Positions 1 through 7,145 of a DNA stretch of 53,968 nt are shown here, in pieces. Source of the DNA: Clostridia bacterium (GTDB lineage: Bacteria > Bacillota > Clostridia > Christensenellales > QALW01); assembly GCA_900769815.1 (NCBI GenBank), contig CAAGID010000002.1, positions 1 through 53,968 of the forward strand. Direction: 5' to 3'. The notes under the pieces are model-generated. The model was not told the origin of the DNA. It saw only the letters and a list, made by a program, of their open reading frames with translations, and made no database searches. The position numbers and the translations under genes are program-made. Position 1 is the first letter of the stretch. Every line of letters begins with the position of its first letter.

Positions 1-2
1 TA

Positions 3-113
3 GCAAGTAACCAATGCATGACTGGCAGGTCAACAAAAGAGCACATTTGTGCTAGGCCAGTGAAGAAGGGCTATGCCCGAAAAATAAAAACCACGTGCTA
101 TGCACGTGGATGA
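3..113 (+). other. Open frame entering from the left edge, no start visible
   Basis: Plus-strand frame 3 is open from the window edge to a TGA at 111-113, giving 36 basic, Cys-containing residues ending C-Y-A-R-G. It could be the C-terminus of a gene cut by the edge or chance. The stretch also holds several small dyads: CTGGC/GCCAG around AGCAC/GTGCT, then GGGC/GCCC. These would suit the end of a small hairpin-rich mobile element. The sequence before position 1 is needed to decide. Confidence 0.2.
81..109 (-). terminator. Intrinsic terminator of the MBL-ParA-LURP operon
   Basis: A perfect 8-bp stem CCACGTGC/GCACGTGG with a 3-base loop lies at 91-109. Read on the minus strand it is followed by TTTTTATTTT (90 down to 81). 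It sits just after the stop of the LURP-one-like gene and fits a rho-independent terminator for that operon. Confidence 0.8.
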
Positions 114-123
114 TTATTGTTAT

Positions 124-600
124 TTAATCAGCTCGAGAACATTTTTCTGCATCTATGGCAAGGACAAACATCAATGAGGGAAGGACATCTTCGGGATTTA
201 CTATATAAATTTTATAAGTGTCGGTCCATTTAAAAAACTCTTTTGAAACTGTTGCAATATATCGACCGCCTGATGCAGTTATGGTGTAATTCCATTCAAG
301 AGGGTTGCCTTCAATGTACCAACCCATACGCTTAATGGTGTATTTAGGCTTCAAAAATGTAAATTCTCTTGAAACGGTGCCGGAAAAAGTGCCCTTCAAA
401 TAGATATCAAACTTAGGCATAAAACAAAAAATTCTTTGTTGAAGGGTTGCAATATGTTTGCCCGAAGCATCGTAAATATTAAGCTTGTGACCCAAAGCAA
501 GCTGACCTTTTATGGTGTAAACAACATTATTATTTTCATCGAAAATATCATAGCTGTCAAGCCACGAAAACATACGCTGCTTAAATAAAAGTGTAATCAT
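124..600 (-). CDS. LURP-one-related (YxjI-like) protein
   Basis: A 158-residue protein resembling bacterial LURP-one-related/YxjI proteins, which have a Tubby-C-like beta-barrel fold. The pattern is short beta-strand segments built on repeated phrases such as Y-D-I-F-D, L-N-I-Y-D and Y-K-I-Y-I, with a conserved I-K-R-M-G-W-Y-I-E-G-N central strand. There is no signal peptide or membrane segment. It starts at ATG 598-600, which overlaps the ParA stop as ATGA (597-600), with AGAGGA upstream, so it is translationally coupled to ParA. It is the last gene before a terminator. The molecular function of this family in bacteria is not established; phospholipid binding is only suggested by fold. Confidence 0.7.
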   Translation of the reverse strand: MITLLFKQRMFSWLDSYDIFDENNNVVYTIKGQLALGHKLNIYDASGKHIATLQQRIFCFMPKFDIYLKGTFSGTVSREFTFLKPKYTIKRMGWYIEGNPLEWNYTITASGGRYIATVSKEFFKWTDTYKIYIVNPEDVLPSLMFVLAIDAEKCSRAD

Positions 601-1400
601 TCTTTGTTCCTCTTTAAAACCTGCTTATGAATTTCTTGTGCAAGTGCTTCATATTCCTGGGAAGCACGGCTTGATTTTTTAAAGGAGGCAACGGGCTTGC
701 CGGCGTCCTGAGCCCACTCGATAGTGCTGTCAATACGTATGTAGGAATTAAAGATATAAAAATCCTTCATATCCTTTAAGGACTGTAAGGTCTGCTTAAA
801 GTAATTCTTTCTTTCGTTTACCTTGGTAATTGCGATACCTAAAATTTTGAGGCTTGGTGCAATATCAGTAACGACTGAGTAGAACTCAAACATATTTGCC
901 AAGCCAAACAGACCCCAGGGGCTTGCTTCAACGGGAATAAGAAGATAGTCAGAAGCACATAAAAGATTCATTGCCCAACCGCCTAAGGTGGGAGGTGCAT
1001 CAATTAAAATATAATCATACTTTCCGCTTTCCTGAATATTTTTAAGGCACTTTTTCAAAATAAGTTCACGTTGCCATTTAGTGAAAAGTTCATACTCAAT
1101 ACTGCTCATAAGAGTTGACGAGGGAATAAGATCAAGATTCTTATATTGAGTTTCAACGATAAAATCAGTTAAATCCTTTTGCTCTTTAATGGCGGTATAA
1201 AGATTCTTTTCTCCTTGTGCCATTTCTAAAACGGTGTCCTCATCAAAGAAGGAAAGGGACAGGTTTAACTGCATATCGCCGTCAATCATTAACACTTTTT
1301 TGCCTGATTCAGCTAAAGAATAGCCTACGTTTGAGCAGGTAGTAGATTTGCCTGAACCGCCTTTATTATTTGCAAAGCAGATAGTTGTTGTTTTTTTCAT
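597..1400 (-). CDS. ParA/MinD-family ATPase, orphan (no ParB beside it)
   Basis: A 267-residue P-loop ATPase of the ParA/Soj type. The N-terminus has the deviant Walker A K-G-G-S-G-K-S-T with the signature first lysine, then a D-G-D-M-Q switch-type motif, and D-A-P-P-T in the Walker B region. Such proteins usually position DNA or protein cargo on the nucleoid or membrane. No parB or centromere partner lies nearby; a separate parAB pair is at 44.2-45.9 kb. The only companions are the upstream MBL lipoprotein (20-bp gap) and the overlapping LURP-one-like gene. Start ATG 1398-1400 has AAGGAAG upstream. Its cargo is unknown. Confidence 0.85.
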   Translation of the reverse strand: MKKTTTICFANNKGGSGKSTTCSNVGYSLAESGKKVLMIDGDMQLNLSLSFFDEDTVLEMAQGEKNLYTAIKEQKDLTDFIVETQYKNLDLIPSSTLMSSIEYELFTKWQRELILKKCLKNIQESGKYDYILIDAPPTLGGWAMNLLCASDYLLIPVEASPWGLFGLANMFEFYSVVTDIAPSLKILGIAITKVNERKNYFKQTLQSLKDMKDFYIFNSYIRIDSTIEWAQDAGKPVASFKKSSRASQEYEALAQEIHKQVLKRNKE

Positions 1401-1420
1401 AAAAGCACTTCCTTTATTAT

Positions 1421-2419
1421 TTATGGTTTACAACCTTGACAAGGCGTATAACCTTTGTCTATTGCGTCTTTACGTGTTGAAAGAATAACTGCATTTTTTT
1501 GTGACGGTAAACTATTGCAGGTAGGTAAATGAAATTTCAAAGAGTTCTTGTTACCTATGTAATATAGAACGGGCGTGGGTAATAAACTTTCCTCCGTTTC
1601 TATCTTGTAAGTTTCGCCGTCGGAGGTAATTAAAATCGTACCCATCAGGTCGGTACGCAGTACCGTTACGTCAGCCTGCTGTAAGATATTAAGAGTTTCA
1701 TCGTGGGGATGACCGTAGGAGTTACCTGTTCCGCAAGAGATAACTGCAATATCGGGGGAAGCATCACGGAGGAAAAGGTATCCTGTTGAAGTATCAGAGC
1801 CGTGATGGGCAACCTTTAAAATATCTGATTTTATTTCAGGGCTTGTAAAAAGTGCTTCAGCATCCTTTTCAACGTCACCGGTAAAGAGAAAAGAGATTTT
1901 ACCAAAGGTCATTTTTAAAACGATGCTTGTATTGTTGGTATGCTGTGATTCAGGATTTTCAGGCCATAAAACGGTAAAATGCGCATCGTTTAACTGCCAG
2001 GACATACCCTTTTCACAAAGAGTAATTCCGCACTGGCGGTCGGCGGCGTCAAGAAATTCATTAAATGCAACGGAATCGTATTTATCAGTAGGCGTATAAA
2101 CAGTGCTTACGGCAAAATGGTCAATTACCGTACTTAACCCGCCTATATGGTCTTCGTGGGCGTGAGTTGCAACAACGGTATCAATTTTCGTAACGTCTTT
2201 AGAATGAAGAAAGCTTATGATAGATTTGCCGTCACCAACGTTTCCACCGTCAATAAGCATATTTTTATCGCCTACACGGATGAAAATGGAATCTGCCTGA
2301 CCTACGTCAAGAAAATATACCTCAAGCTCGCTTTGAGGAACGGGTGTTTCCTGCTTCTCTTCCTGACTGCACCCGCAAAGAAGTAAAAGTGTAAGTATTA
2401 TTGCTATAAGTTTTTTCAA
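1421..2419 (-). CDS. ComEC/Rec2-like metallo-beta-lactamase lipoprotein
   Basis: A 332-residue exported hydrolase-like protein. The first 17 residues form a lipoprotein signal (K-K, hydrophobic core, L-C-G-C lipobox with Cys17). The body is a metallo-beta-lactamase fold of the kind found as the C-terminal domain of ComEC: the metal motif is T-H-A-H-E-D-H-I-G-G, with F-T-G-D-V and V-A-H-H-G-S-D further on. The last ~50 residues hold a separate Cys/His block (H-L-P-T-C and C-Q-G-C) resembling the Ada-type metal-binding module seen on secreted nucleases. I read the start as TTG (2417-2419) with GAGAGG 8 nt upstream. It is probably a surface phosphodiesterase or nuclease; the substrate is unknown. 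Confidence 0.8.
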   Translation of the reverse strand: MKKLIAIILTLLLLCGCSQEEKQETPVPQSELEVYFLDVGQADSIFIRVGDKNMLIDGGNVGDGKSIISFLHSKDVTKIDTVVATHAHEDHIGGLSTVIDHFAVSTVYTPTDKYDSVAFNEFLDAADRQCGITLCEKGMSWQLNDAHFTVLWPENPESQHTNNTSIVLKMTFGKISFLFTGDVEKDAEALFTSPEIKSDILKVAHHGSDTSTGYLFLRDASPDIAVISCGTGNSYGHPHDETLNILQQADVTVLRTDLMGTILITSDGETYKIETEESLLPTPVLYYIGNKNSLKFHLPTCNSLPSQKNAVILSTRKDAIDKGYTPCQGCKP

Positions 2420-2490
2420 TGTAATAACCTCTCGGACTCATATATTATATATTCTATCATATATCAAGAGAAATTTCTACAATTATTTTA

Positions 2491-2519
2491 TTGAAACATA
2501 CAACTATTTGTGGTATGGT
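2491..2519 (+). promoter_or_regulatory. Possible sigma-A promoter
   Basis: TTGAAA at 2491, a 17-bp spacer and TATGGT at 2514-2519. It could start a long leader towards the cassette at 2784. It is weaker than the promoters further right. Confidence 0.35.
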
Positions 2520-2654
2520 TGAGGTGCAATAGGGACGAATAAAGCCTTGCTTTGCACATTTTGTCGTAATAATTAAGGTAAGGCAGGAATATCTGTTATT
2601 CTTTCGGTGCTTTTGTTGTGTTTATCAAATCTAAAAAATTAAAAAATACTTTTT

Positions 2655-2691
2655 AATCCTGACACTATTTGTCAGGGTTAGTTTTTATAAT
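2655..2691 (+). promoter_or_regulatory. Perfect dyad just upstream of a TATAAT box
   Basis: CCTGACA (2658-2664), 5 bases, TGTCAGG (2670-2676), extendable to about 10 pairs with a G-T pair. A run AGTTTTTA follows and TATAAT lies at 2686-2691. It can be read as an operator overlapping the -35 region of the cassette, or as an attenuator/terminator hairpin on a transcript starting near 2526. The rest of the 364-bp gap (2420-2783) shows nothing else recognisable. Confidence 0.45.
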
Positions 2692-2783
2692 GGGGTTGCA
2701 ATTGCAAGAAATCGGGACGCTGATTTCAAAAAAATAGTTACATTTTAATCAAAAAATAAAATATAGAAAGGATGAAATATAAA

Positions 2784-3458
2784 ATGAAAACTATTTTCGG
2801 TGTTAGTTCAGCTATACCTATCAATAAAAAGCTGAAGAATGGTTATACAATGTATGACTGGGTAAAAAGACAAAAATGCTTCCCTGCCTTTTGTATGAGA
2901 ACACTTAGCGGTGAAGGTAAAATCACTGTTGAAGAAATTGAGTTCTTAAAGGCAAAGGATTGCAAAATTGGTTTGGTTACTCGTAGCCTTACCGAAGCTA
3001 AGGTATCGGGTGTAAACGGTACAGAAGATGCACTTAAAGCAGTAGAATCCGCAAAGGAATTAGGCGTTCCTCAGAACGAGGGTATTGCTTTGTTTGCAGA
3101 AATTAGACCTGAGTGGAGTGTAAACCATAACTGGATGATTTCATTTGCACAAGTTGTATCTGCTAATGGTTATGTTCCTGCATTTATCGGCAACACCGAT
3201 TCTAGCAAAAACTTTAACTTTGACCGTCAGTGCAGTCACTATGTACAGGCAACAAAGAATGCCAATTACTTTGATGCTCTCTTTATGACAACTGAGCCTA
3301 AGCTTGATACAATGCCCGAAGAATGGACACCTTATTGCCCGTCTGCATTAGAGCCGGAGGATATGCATCTTTGGTCTTGCGGCACCACTACCTTTGATTT
3401 CATTCAGGTAGAAGATGTATACGCCAAGGACGAGAAAGTCCTTGAAAATATGTGGTAA
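2784..3458 (+). CDS. DUF1906 / Rv2525c-type glycoside-hydrolase-like protein
   Basis: About 224 residues. The opening T-I-F-G-V-S-S, a following polypeptide rich in short beta/alpha units and L-F-A-E-I-R-P-E-W resemble the DUF1906 (Rv2525c-like) TIM-barrel domain, often linked to cell-wall glycans. The acidic residues in F-A-E-I-R-P-E are candidate catalytic residues by analogy only. There is no signal peptide. An in-frame ATG at 2772 directly abuts AGAAAGG, so I prefer 2784 (12-nt spacing). It leads a three-gene plus-strand cassette, with a strong AAAGGAGG for the next gene at its stop. The family call is moderate and catalytic activity is unproven. Confidence 0.6.
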   Translation: MKTIFGVSSAIPINKKLKNGYTMYDWVKRQKCFPAFCMRTLSGEGKITVEEIEFLKAKDCKIGLVTRSLTEAKVSGVNGTEDALKAVESAKELGVPQNEGIALFAEIRPEWSVNHNWMISFAQVVSANGYVPAFIGNTDSSKNFNFDRQCSHYVQATKNANYFDALFMTTEPKLDTMPEEWTPYCPSALEPEDMHLWSCGTTTFDFIQVEDVYAKDEKVLENMW

Positions 3459-3474
3459 AGGAGGTATAATAAAA

Positions 3475-4011
3475 ATGAACAAGAAACAGTATAATAATGT
3501 AATAGAAAACACATTAAAGCACGAACAGTCAGCACAGACCGATGATTCCCTTGCAACTGCAAGAGCTATTTTCGACAATATGGGTGTTGCATTACCGCAG
3601 GGTGATATTAAGACGGTTTGTGATATCATTAAAACCGATAACTATATGGGCTGGAAATCTTGCACAATGCAAGAAGCACAAGAAGCTGCTGACAAGGGCA
3701 TAGCCGTAATCGGTATTAACGAAGATAAAATCGTGGTTCTCTCTGCTAATAACGAAGAACATCCTGCAACTCAGACTGCATCGGTTATGACGCTTAATGA
3801 AAATACTTCGGAAGATTCTGTGTCTGGTTTGGCTTTCTACCAATATGCTAACATGCGAAGCGGTGGAGATCAGTATGGAGCCACCTGGAGTTCTTTGGAT
3901 GCAGCAATGAATTATTACGGAACAGACTATACATACACCTATTGTGGAGGTTATTATAATTATTATTATACTTTCTCAGATGGTAGTAGAATGTACTTCC
4001 GCGTAGCATAA
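3475..4011 (+). CDS. Unknown protein with tyrosine-rich C-terminal tail
   Basis: 178 residues; I do not recognise the family. The N-terminal half is helical and acidic. The middle has M-G-W-K-S-C-T-M-Q-E-A-Q-E-A-A followed by G-I-A-V-I-G-I-N and V-V-L-S-A-N-N, an order (Trp/Cys helix, then two strands) that loosely recalls papain-like cell-wall amidases, but no catalytic His can be assigned. The last ~40 residues are very rich in Tyr and Gly. Start ATG 3475 has AAAGGAGG 9 nt upstream, right after the preceding stop, so the two genes are probably co-translated. A role paired with the upstream glycoside-hydrolase-like protein is an inference from position only. Confidence 0.6.
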   Translation: MNKKQYNNVIENTLKHEQSAQTDDSLATARAIFDNMGVALPQGDIKTVCDIIKTDNYMGWKSCTMQEAQEAADKGIAVIGINEDKIVVLSANNEEHPATQTASVMTLNENTSEDSVSGLAFYQYANMRSGGDQYGATWSSLDAAMNYYGTDYTYTYCGGYYNYYYTFSDGSRMYFRVA

Positions 4012-4031
4012 AATATGAAAGGAGAATAATT

Positions 4032-4436
4032 ATGAGTGAATTTTATAACAAAACAACTGTCGAATCAGAATGGGGAGCAATGCTCTCGTCAGCGAAATTA
4101 TATTTTGAATCGCACAACCAAAAGAAATATGAATTTCATCAATGCTTAGTGTTAACTACAGCTAACGGTGAACAAATGGTATGTCCGATTACTGCTGATA
4201 GCGTAGATGTTCTTAAGAGCCAAGCATGCTCATATATTGAAAGTTTAATTAAAAAGTATAAAGATAATTCAATCAAAAAAATAATTTGCATGTGGGAAAA
4301 CAATACTATTGATGTTCCATCTTCGGATTTTATGAAAAAACTTTGTGAAATCAATAAAGAAAACAGAAATGCTATCATTTTGTTAAACGCCGGAACGGAT
4401 GTTTATATTGTGAAAAAAATCGTAGATATTATTTAA
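4032..4436 (+). CDS. Hypothetical protein, third gene of the 2.8-4.4 kb cassette
   Basis: 134 residues, soluble, Lys/Asn-rich, with no signal peptide or membrane segment; family not recognised. A well-spaced AAAGGAG precedes ATG 4032, 20 bp after the preceding stop, so it belongs to the same transcript. The C-terminal half alternates hydrophobic strands (I-I-C-M-W, A-I-I-L-L, V-Y-I-V-K-K-I) with charged loops, suggesting a small alpha/beta domain. Its small size and last position would suit an accessory or immunity-like partner, but nothing in the sequence proves this. Confidence 0.6.
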   Translation: MSEFYNKTTVESEWGAMLSSAKLYFESHNQKKYEFHQCLVLTTANGEQMVCPITADSVDVLKSQACSYIESLIKKYKDNSIKKIICMWENNTIDVPSSDFMKKLCEINKENRNAIILLNAGTDVYIVKKIVDII

Positions 4437-4449
4437 TTTTCAATTAGAG

Positions 4450-4499
4450 GACAGAGAATCAGAGGTAATGGGTGGTTCCCTGTCTTTCTTTGAATTTTT
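4450..4499 (+). terminator. Probable terminator of the cassette
   Basis: GACAGAGAA (4450-4458) pairs with TTCCCTGTC (4476-4484) with one mismatch, followed by a T-rich stretch to 4499. It is a weak but suitably placed terminator. Confidence 0.45.
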
Positions 4500-4558
4500 C
4501 TAAATAAATTTTTTGATGAAAAGTATAGAGATAATGAAGATTTTTAAGGATGTGTAAT

Positions 4559-4666
4559 TTGAAAAAATTCATATACAAAGAAAAAGATTATTCTGAATAC
4601 GCCGTAATTTATACCAAAATCGTTTCCGGAGGATTAGCGGTGTTACTTACCTTCTTTCTTATTTAA
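4559..4666 (+). CDS. 35-residue putative small membrane protein
   Basis: A short frame from TTG 4559 to TAA 4664-4666. AAGGA at 4547-4551 gives good ribosome-site spacing. The product has a charged N-terminal half (K-E-K-D-Y) and a C-terminal hydrophobic segment G-G-L-A-V-L-L-T-F-F-L-I ending at the stop, which looks like a single tail-anchored membrane helix. A strong terminator follows 15 bp later, which supports a real transcript. No known family is recognised, and a chance ORF is possible. Confidence 0.4.
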   Translation: MKKFIYKEKDYSEYAVIYTKIVSGGLAVLLTFFLI

Positions 4667-4681
4667 ATAAACTATGGTTTT

Positions 4682-4715
4682 CCGCCTGCAGAAAATGCGG
4701 GCGGTTTTATTTATT
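4682..4715 (+). terminator. Intrinsic terminator after the 35-codon ORF
   Basis: A 9-bp GC-rich stem (4682-4690 with 4696-4704, one G-U pair) with loop GAAAA, followed by TTTTATTTATT. It is a strong terminator on the plus strand. Confidence 0.8.
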
Positions 4716-4761
4716 AAATGAAATTAATAAATTGATATAAAGAACCTAGTTTATTTTCATC

Positions 4762-4790
4762 TTGCTAATTATATCAAGGAATGTTATAAT
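4762..4790 (+). promoter_or_regulatory. Promoter of the aldose-epimerase-like gene
   Basis: TTGCTA (4762), a 17-bp spacer and TATAAT (4785-4790). A second TTGTCT-N17-TATAAT lies at 4807-4835, but it would leave only a ~14-nt leader. Confidence 0.65.
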
Positions 4791-4855
4791 TATAAATAAT
4801 AAGAATTTGTCTCTAATTTGATACAAGCATATAATAAAGTAAAGAGGTGCTATTT

Positions 4856-5725
4856 ATGGATTATACGATTAAAAATGATAAGTTAACGGTAGTTATTTCT
4901 GACAAAGGTGCGGAAATGATGTCAATAAAAAAAGACGGGTGTGAATATCTCTGGCAAGGCGACAGCAAATATTGGGAAGACAGAGCCTTAAATCTTTTTC
5001 CTATTTGCGGAACCTTTTTTGACGGTAAATACACCTACAAGGGCAAAGAATATGAAATGGAATCTCACGGATTCGCACAATATTCAAAATTTGAGGTTGT
5101 TGAGCAGAAGACAGAAAAAATCGTATTTCTTCTTAAAGCAAATGAGGAAATTAAAAAAATATATCCTTTTGATTTTGAATATTTAGTTGAGTATGTTTTA
5201 AATGACAACACCATTGAAATGAAATATACCGCGAAAAACTTAGGCGAGAACACTATGTACTCGGCCTTTGGCGGACATCCCGGTTTTAACGTACCTTTGG
5301 CAGGCGAAGGCAATTTTGAAGATTATTATATAGAGTTCGGGTGTGTTAAGCCTGCAAAACAAATGCTTCTTGACGGCTGTTATATAACCGGTAATGACGT
5401 TCTTTATGACCTTGAAGACGGCAAAATCTTACGTTTAAAGCATAATCTTTTTGACCACGACGGCATTTTTTTAAGGGACGTATGTCATGCGCTTACCTTA
5501 AAGAGCGATAAAACGGCAAAAAGTGTAACCGTAAAATATCCTGACTTCCAGTACGTTGGTTTCTGGCACGAAGAAAAAACCGATGCACCCTTCGTTTGCG
5601 TCGAGCCCTGGCAGAGCGTACCTTCATACGCTGGCGTTTCAGACGATATTGAAACAAAGCGTGATATGTTTCCCTTAGAAAAGGGAGAAGAAAGAAGTGC
5701 AACTATTTACATTGCTATAAAGTAA
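4856..5725 (+). CDS. Aldose 1-epimerase family protein (LacX-like)
   Basis: 289 residues with the galactose-mutarotase-like beta-sandwich pattern: an early E-Y-L-W-Q-G-D with W-E-D-R-A-L-N-L-F-P-I-C-G, S-H-G-F-A (candidate catalytic His), F-G-G-H-P-G-F-N (second His) and late C-V-E-P-W. These are the marks of the LacX/YeaD-type aldose epimerase branch, which interconverts sugar anomers in the cytoplasm. Start ATG 4856 has AAAGAGGTG ending 6 nt upstream; an earlier in-frame GTG lies inside that ribosome site and is unlikely. It is monocistronic, with its own promoter and terminator. The sugar substrate cannot be named. Confidence 0.85.
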   Translation: MDYTIKNDKLTVVISDKGAEMMSIKKDGCEYLWQGDSKYWEDRALNLFPICGTFFDGKYTYKGKEYEMESHGFAQYSKFEVVEQKTEKIVFLLKANEEIKKIYPFDFEYLVEYVLNDNTIEMKYTAKNLGENTMYSAFGGHPGFNVPLAGEGNFEDYYIEFGCVKPAKQMLLDGCYITGNDVLYDLEDGKILRLKHNLFDHDGIFLRDVCHALTLKSDKTAKSVTVKYPDFQYVGFWHEEKTDAPFVCVEPWQSVPSYAGVSDDIETKRDMFPLEKGEERSATIYIAIK

Positions 5726-5739
5726 AATTTATAAAAGAC

Positions 5740-5774
5740 AGTCTCCGAAATTCATTTTTTCGGAGTCTTTTTTT
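5740..5774 (+). terminator. Terminator, left copy of a 34-bp direct repeat
   Basis: Stem CTCCGAAA/TTTTCGGAG with loop TTCATT, followed by TC and seven Ts. Positions 5740-5773 match 8699-8732 at 33 of 34 positions, loop included, on either side of the glycosyltransferase operon. Confidence 0.85.
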
Positions 5775-5866
5775 GCATTTGCCTCTAAGGGATTCGCCAA
5801 CTCTCTAAAACTACTGATTTTGCCAACAGATTTATGGCTTCCTTCGTTTTCTTGACAGATAAAATG

Positions 5867-5895
5867 TTGACGTGTCAGAAAAAAGATGATATAAT
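5867..5895 (+). promoter_or_regulatory. Strong promoter of the structured leader and GT operon
   Basis: TTGACG (5867-5872), an exact 17-bp spacer and TATAAT (5890-5895). The expected start is near 5902, exactly where the 13-bp closing stem of the leader RNA begins. The -35 region lies in a TTGACA/TGTCAG dyad (5852-5878). Confidence 0.8.
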
Positions 5896-5901
5896 AAAAA
5901 A

Positions 5902-6106
5902 GCTACACAAAACCGAATAATTAATTATGTGGGAATAGTATTTCATAGGAATACTGTTTTTTGGGCACACTATTTTTTGGATTTGATAAAAATGCAAATT
6001 CCGTCAGATAGTGTGTGATATTATATCCCTTCTGGTTTTGTGTAGCAGCAATCGGAGTTTGCGTTTTTAGTGCATTAACTGCGGTTGGTGCACTTTTTTG
6101 TTTTTT
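5902..6106 (+). ncRNA. Candidate structured leader RNA / riboswitch-like element
   Basis: The predicted transcript begins with GCTACACAAAACC (5902-5914), which pairs perfectly over 13 bp with GGTTTTGTGTAGC (6034-6046). Inside are a hairpin AGTATT/AATACT (5937-5955) and a longer arm CACACTAT/ATAGTGTG (5966-5973, 6008-6015) topped by GGATTTG/CAAATTCC (5979-6002). An intrinsic terminator (6069-6106) follows before the glycosyltransferase start. This is the layout of a ligand- or factor-controlled attenuator. I do not recognise any known riboswitch consensus. An independent small RNA is the main alternative. Confidence 0.6.
6069..6106 (+). terminator. Intrinsic terminator between leader RNA and gene
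   Basis: AGTGCA plus TTAAC pairs with GTTGG plus TGCACT (11 pairs, two of them G-U) around a TGCG loop closed by C-G, a UNCG-type tetraloop. TTTTTTGTTTTTT follows (6094-6106). It lies 37 bp before the GT2 start codon, so it would shut off the operon unless bypassed. Confidence 0.85.
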
Positions 6107-6143
6107 GGGTCGGTAAAAATTATGTCGAAAACAGGAGGTATGT

Positions 6144-7145
6144 ATGAAGAATGCACTTATAAGCATAGTAGTGCCTTGTTTTAATGAAGAGAAGGCTATT
6201 CCGTTCTTTATTGATGAAATAAAAAAGATAGAGCTTAAAATGAAAGAAAAATATATGGTTGCTTTTGAATATATATTTGTGGATGACGGTTCTTCTGATG
6301 AAACGAAAAAAATAATAAAAGATTATTCTGCAAAATATGAAAACATACGATATATTATTTTTTCAAGGAATTTTGGCAAGGAAGGTGCTATTTACGCCGG
6401 GATGCAGAAGTGCAAGGGCGAATATGTTGCAATTATGGATGTTGATTTACAGGATCCTCCTTCAATGTTGCTTGAAATGTATGAAACAGTAACAATTAGT
6501 GATTACGATGCAGCCGCAGCACGAAGAGTCACAAGGAAAGGAGAACCGATAATTCGTTCTTTCTTTGCAAGATGTTTTTATAAGCTGATTAATAAAATAT
6601 CCCAGACAGAGATAGTTGACGGTGCCCGTGATTTCAGATTGATGAAACGTGGAATGGTCGATTCAATATTAACACTTACTGAATATAACAGGTTTTCTAA
6701 AGGTATTTTTAGTTGGGTAGGGTTTAAGACGAAATGGCTCGAATATGAAAACATTGAACGCGTTGCCGGCGAAACAAAGTGGTCATTTTTTAAGTTGTTG
6801 TGCTATTCCATTGAGGGGATTGTTGCATTTTCAACAGTGCCGTTGGCAATATCTTTAATTGTGGGCACTTTGTTTTGTTTTACTTCCCTTGCCGCCGGGA
6901 TAATAATTCTTATATTATCGATAATTTCGGAAACGGGCAATGCTTCTTATGCCGGTCTTATTTGCATAGCTTTCTTGCTGGCGGGGATAGGGCTAATGTG
7001 CAACGGAATACAGGGGCAATATATTTCAAAGACATATACAGAGGTGAAAAGACGCCCTATTTATATTGCTAAGGAGGAAAGTGATGATGCACAAAAGACT
7101 GCCGATTTTGATTCTTGCAGTAGTAATGCTTCTTGCAACCTGTAA
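6144..7145 (+). CDS. GT2 family glycosyltransferase (GtrB/DPM1-like) with two C-terminal membrane helices
   Basis: 333 residues. The N-terminal ~220 form a GT-A domain: I-V-V-P-C-F-N-E-E, F-V-D-D-G-S-S-D-E-T, F-S-R-N-F-G-K-E and the metal motif M-D-V-D-L-Q-D-P-P at residues 98-106. Two hydrophobic helices near residues 230-300 are typical of polyprenyl-phosphate glycosyltransferases of the GtrB/YkoT group, which load a sugar onto undecaprenyl phosphate at the inner face of the membrane. The start has AGGAGGT close upstream. The 3' end overlaps the next gene by 62 bp. With the GT39-type partner it probably makes and uses a lipid-linked sugar donor; the sugar is unknown. Confidence 0.9.
   Translation: MKNALISIVVPCFNEEKAIPFFIDEIKKIELKMKEKYMVAFEYIFVDDGSSDETKKIIKDYSAKYENIRYIIFSRNFGKEGAIYAGMQKCKGEYVAIMDVDLQDPPSMLLEMYETVTISDYDAAAARRVTRKGEPIIRSFFARCFYKLINKISQTEIVDGARDFRLMKRGMVDSILTLTEYNRFSKGIFSWVGFKTKWLEYENIERVAGETKWSFFKLLCYSIEGIVAFSTVPLAISLIVGTLFCFTSLAAGIIILILSIISETGNASYAGLICIAFLLAGIGLMCNGIQGQYISKTYTEVKRRPIYIAKEESDDAQKTADFDSCSSNASCNL

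Noticed and set aside
3348..3629. Minus-strand hydrophobic ORF across the DUF1906 gene end
   Set aside because: It overlaps two plus-strand genes with strong ribosome sites and has no convincing start of its own.
5902..6046. MITE with terminal inverted repeats GCTACACAAAACC/GGTTTTGTGTAGC
   Set aside because: No target duplication, internal stems nest like an RNA, and the left arm begins exactly at the predicted transcript start; an RNA reading fits better, though a genome-wide copy search would settle it.
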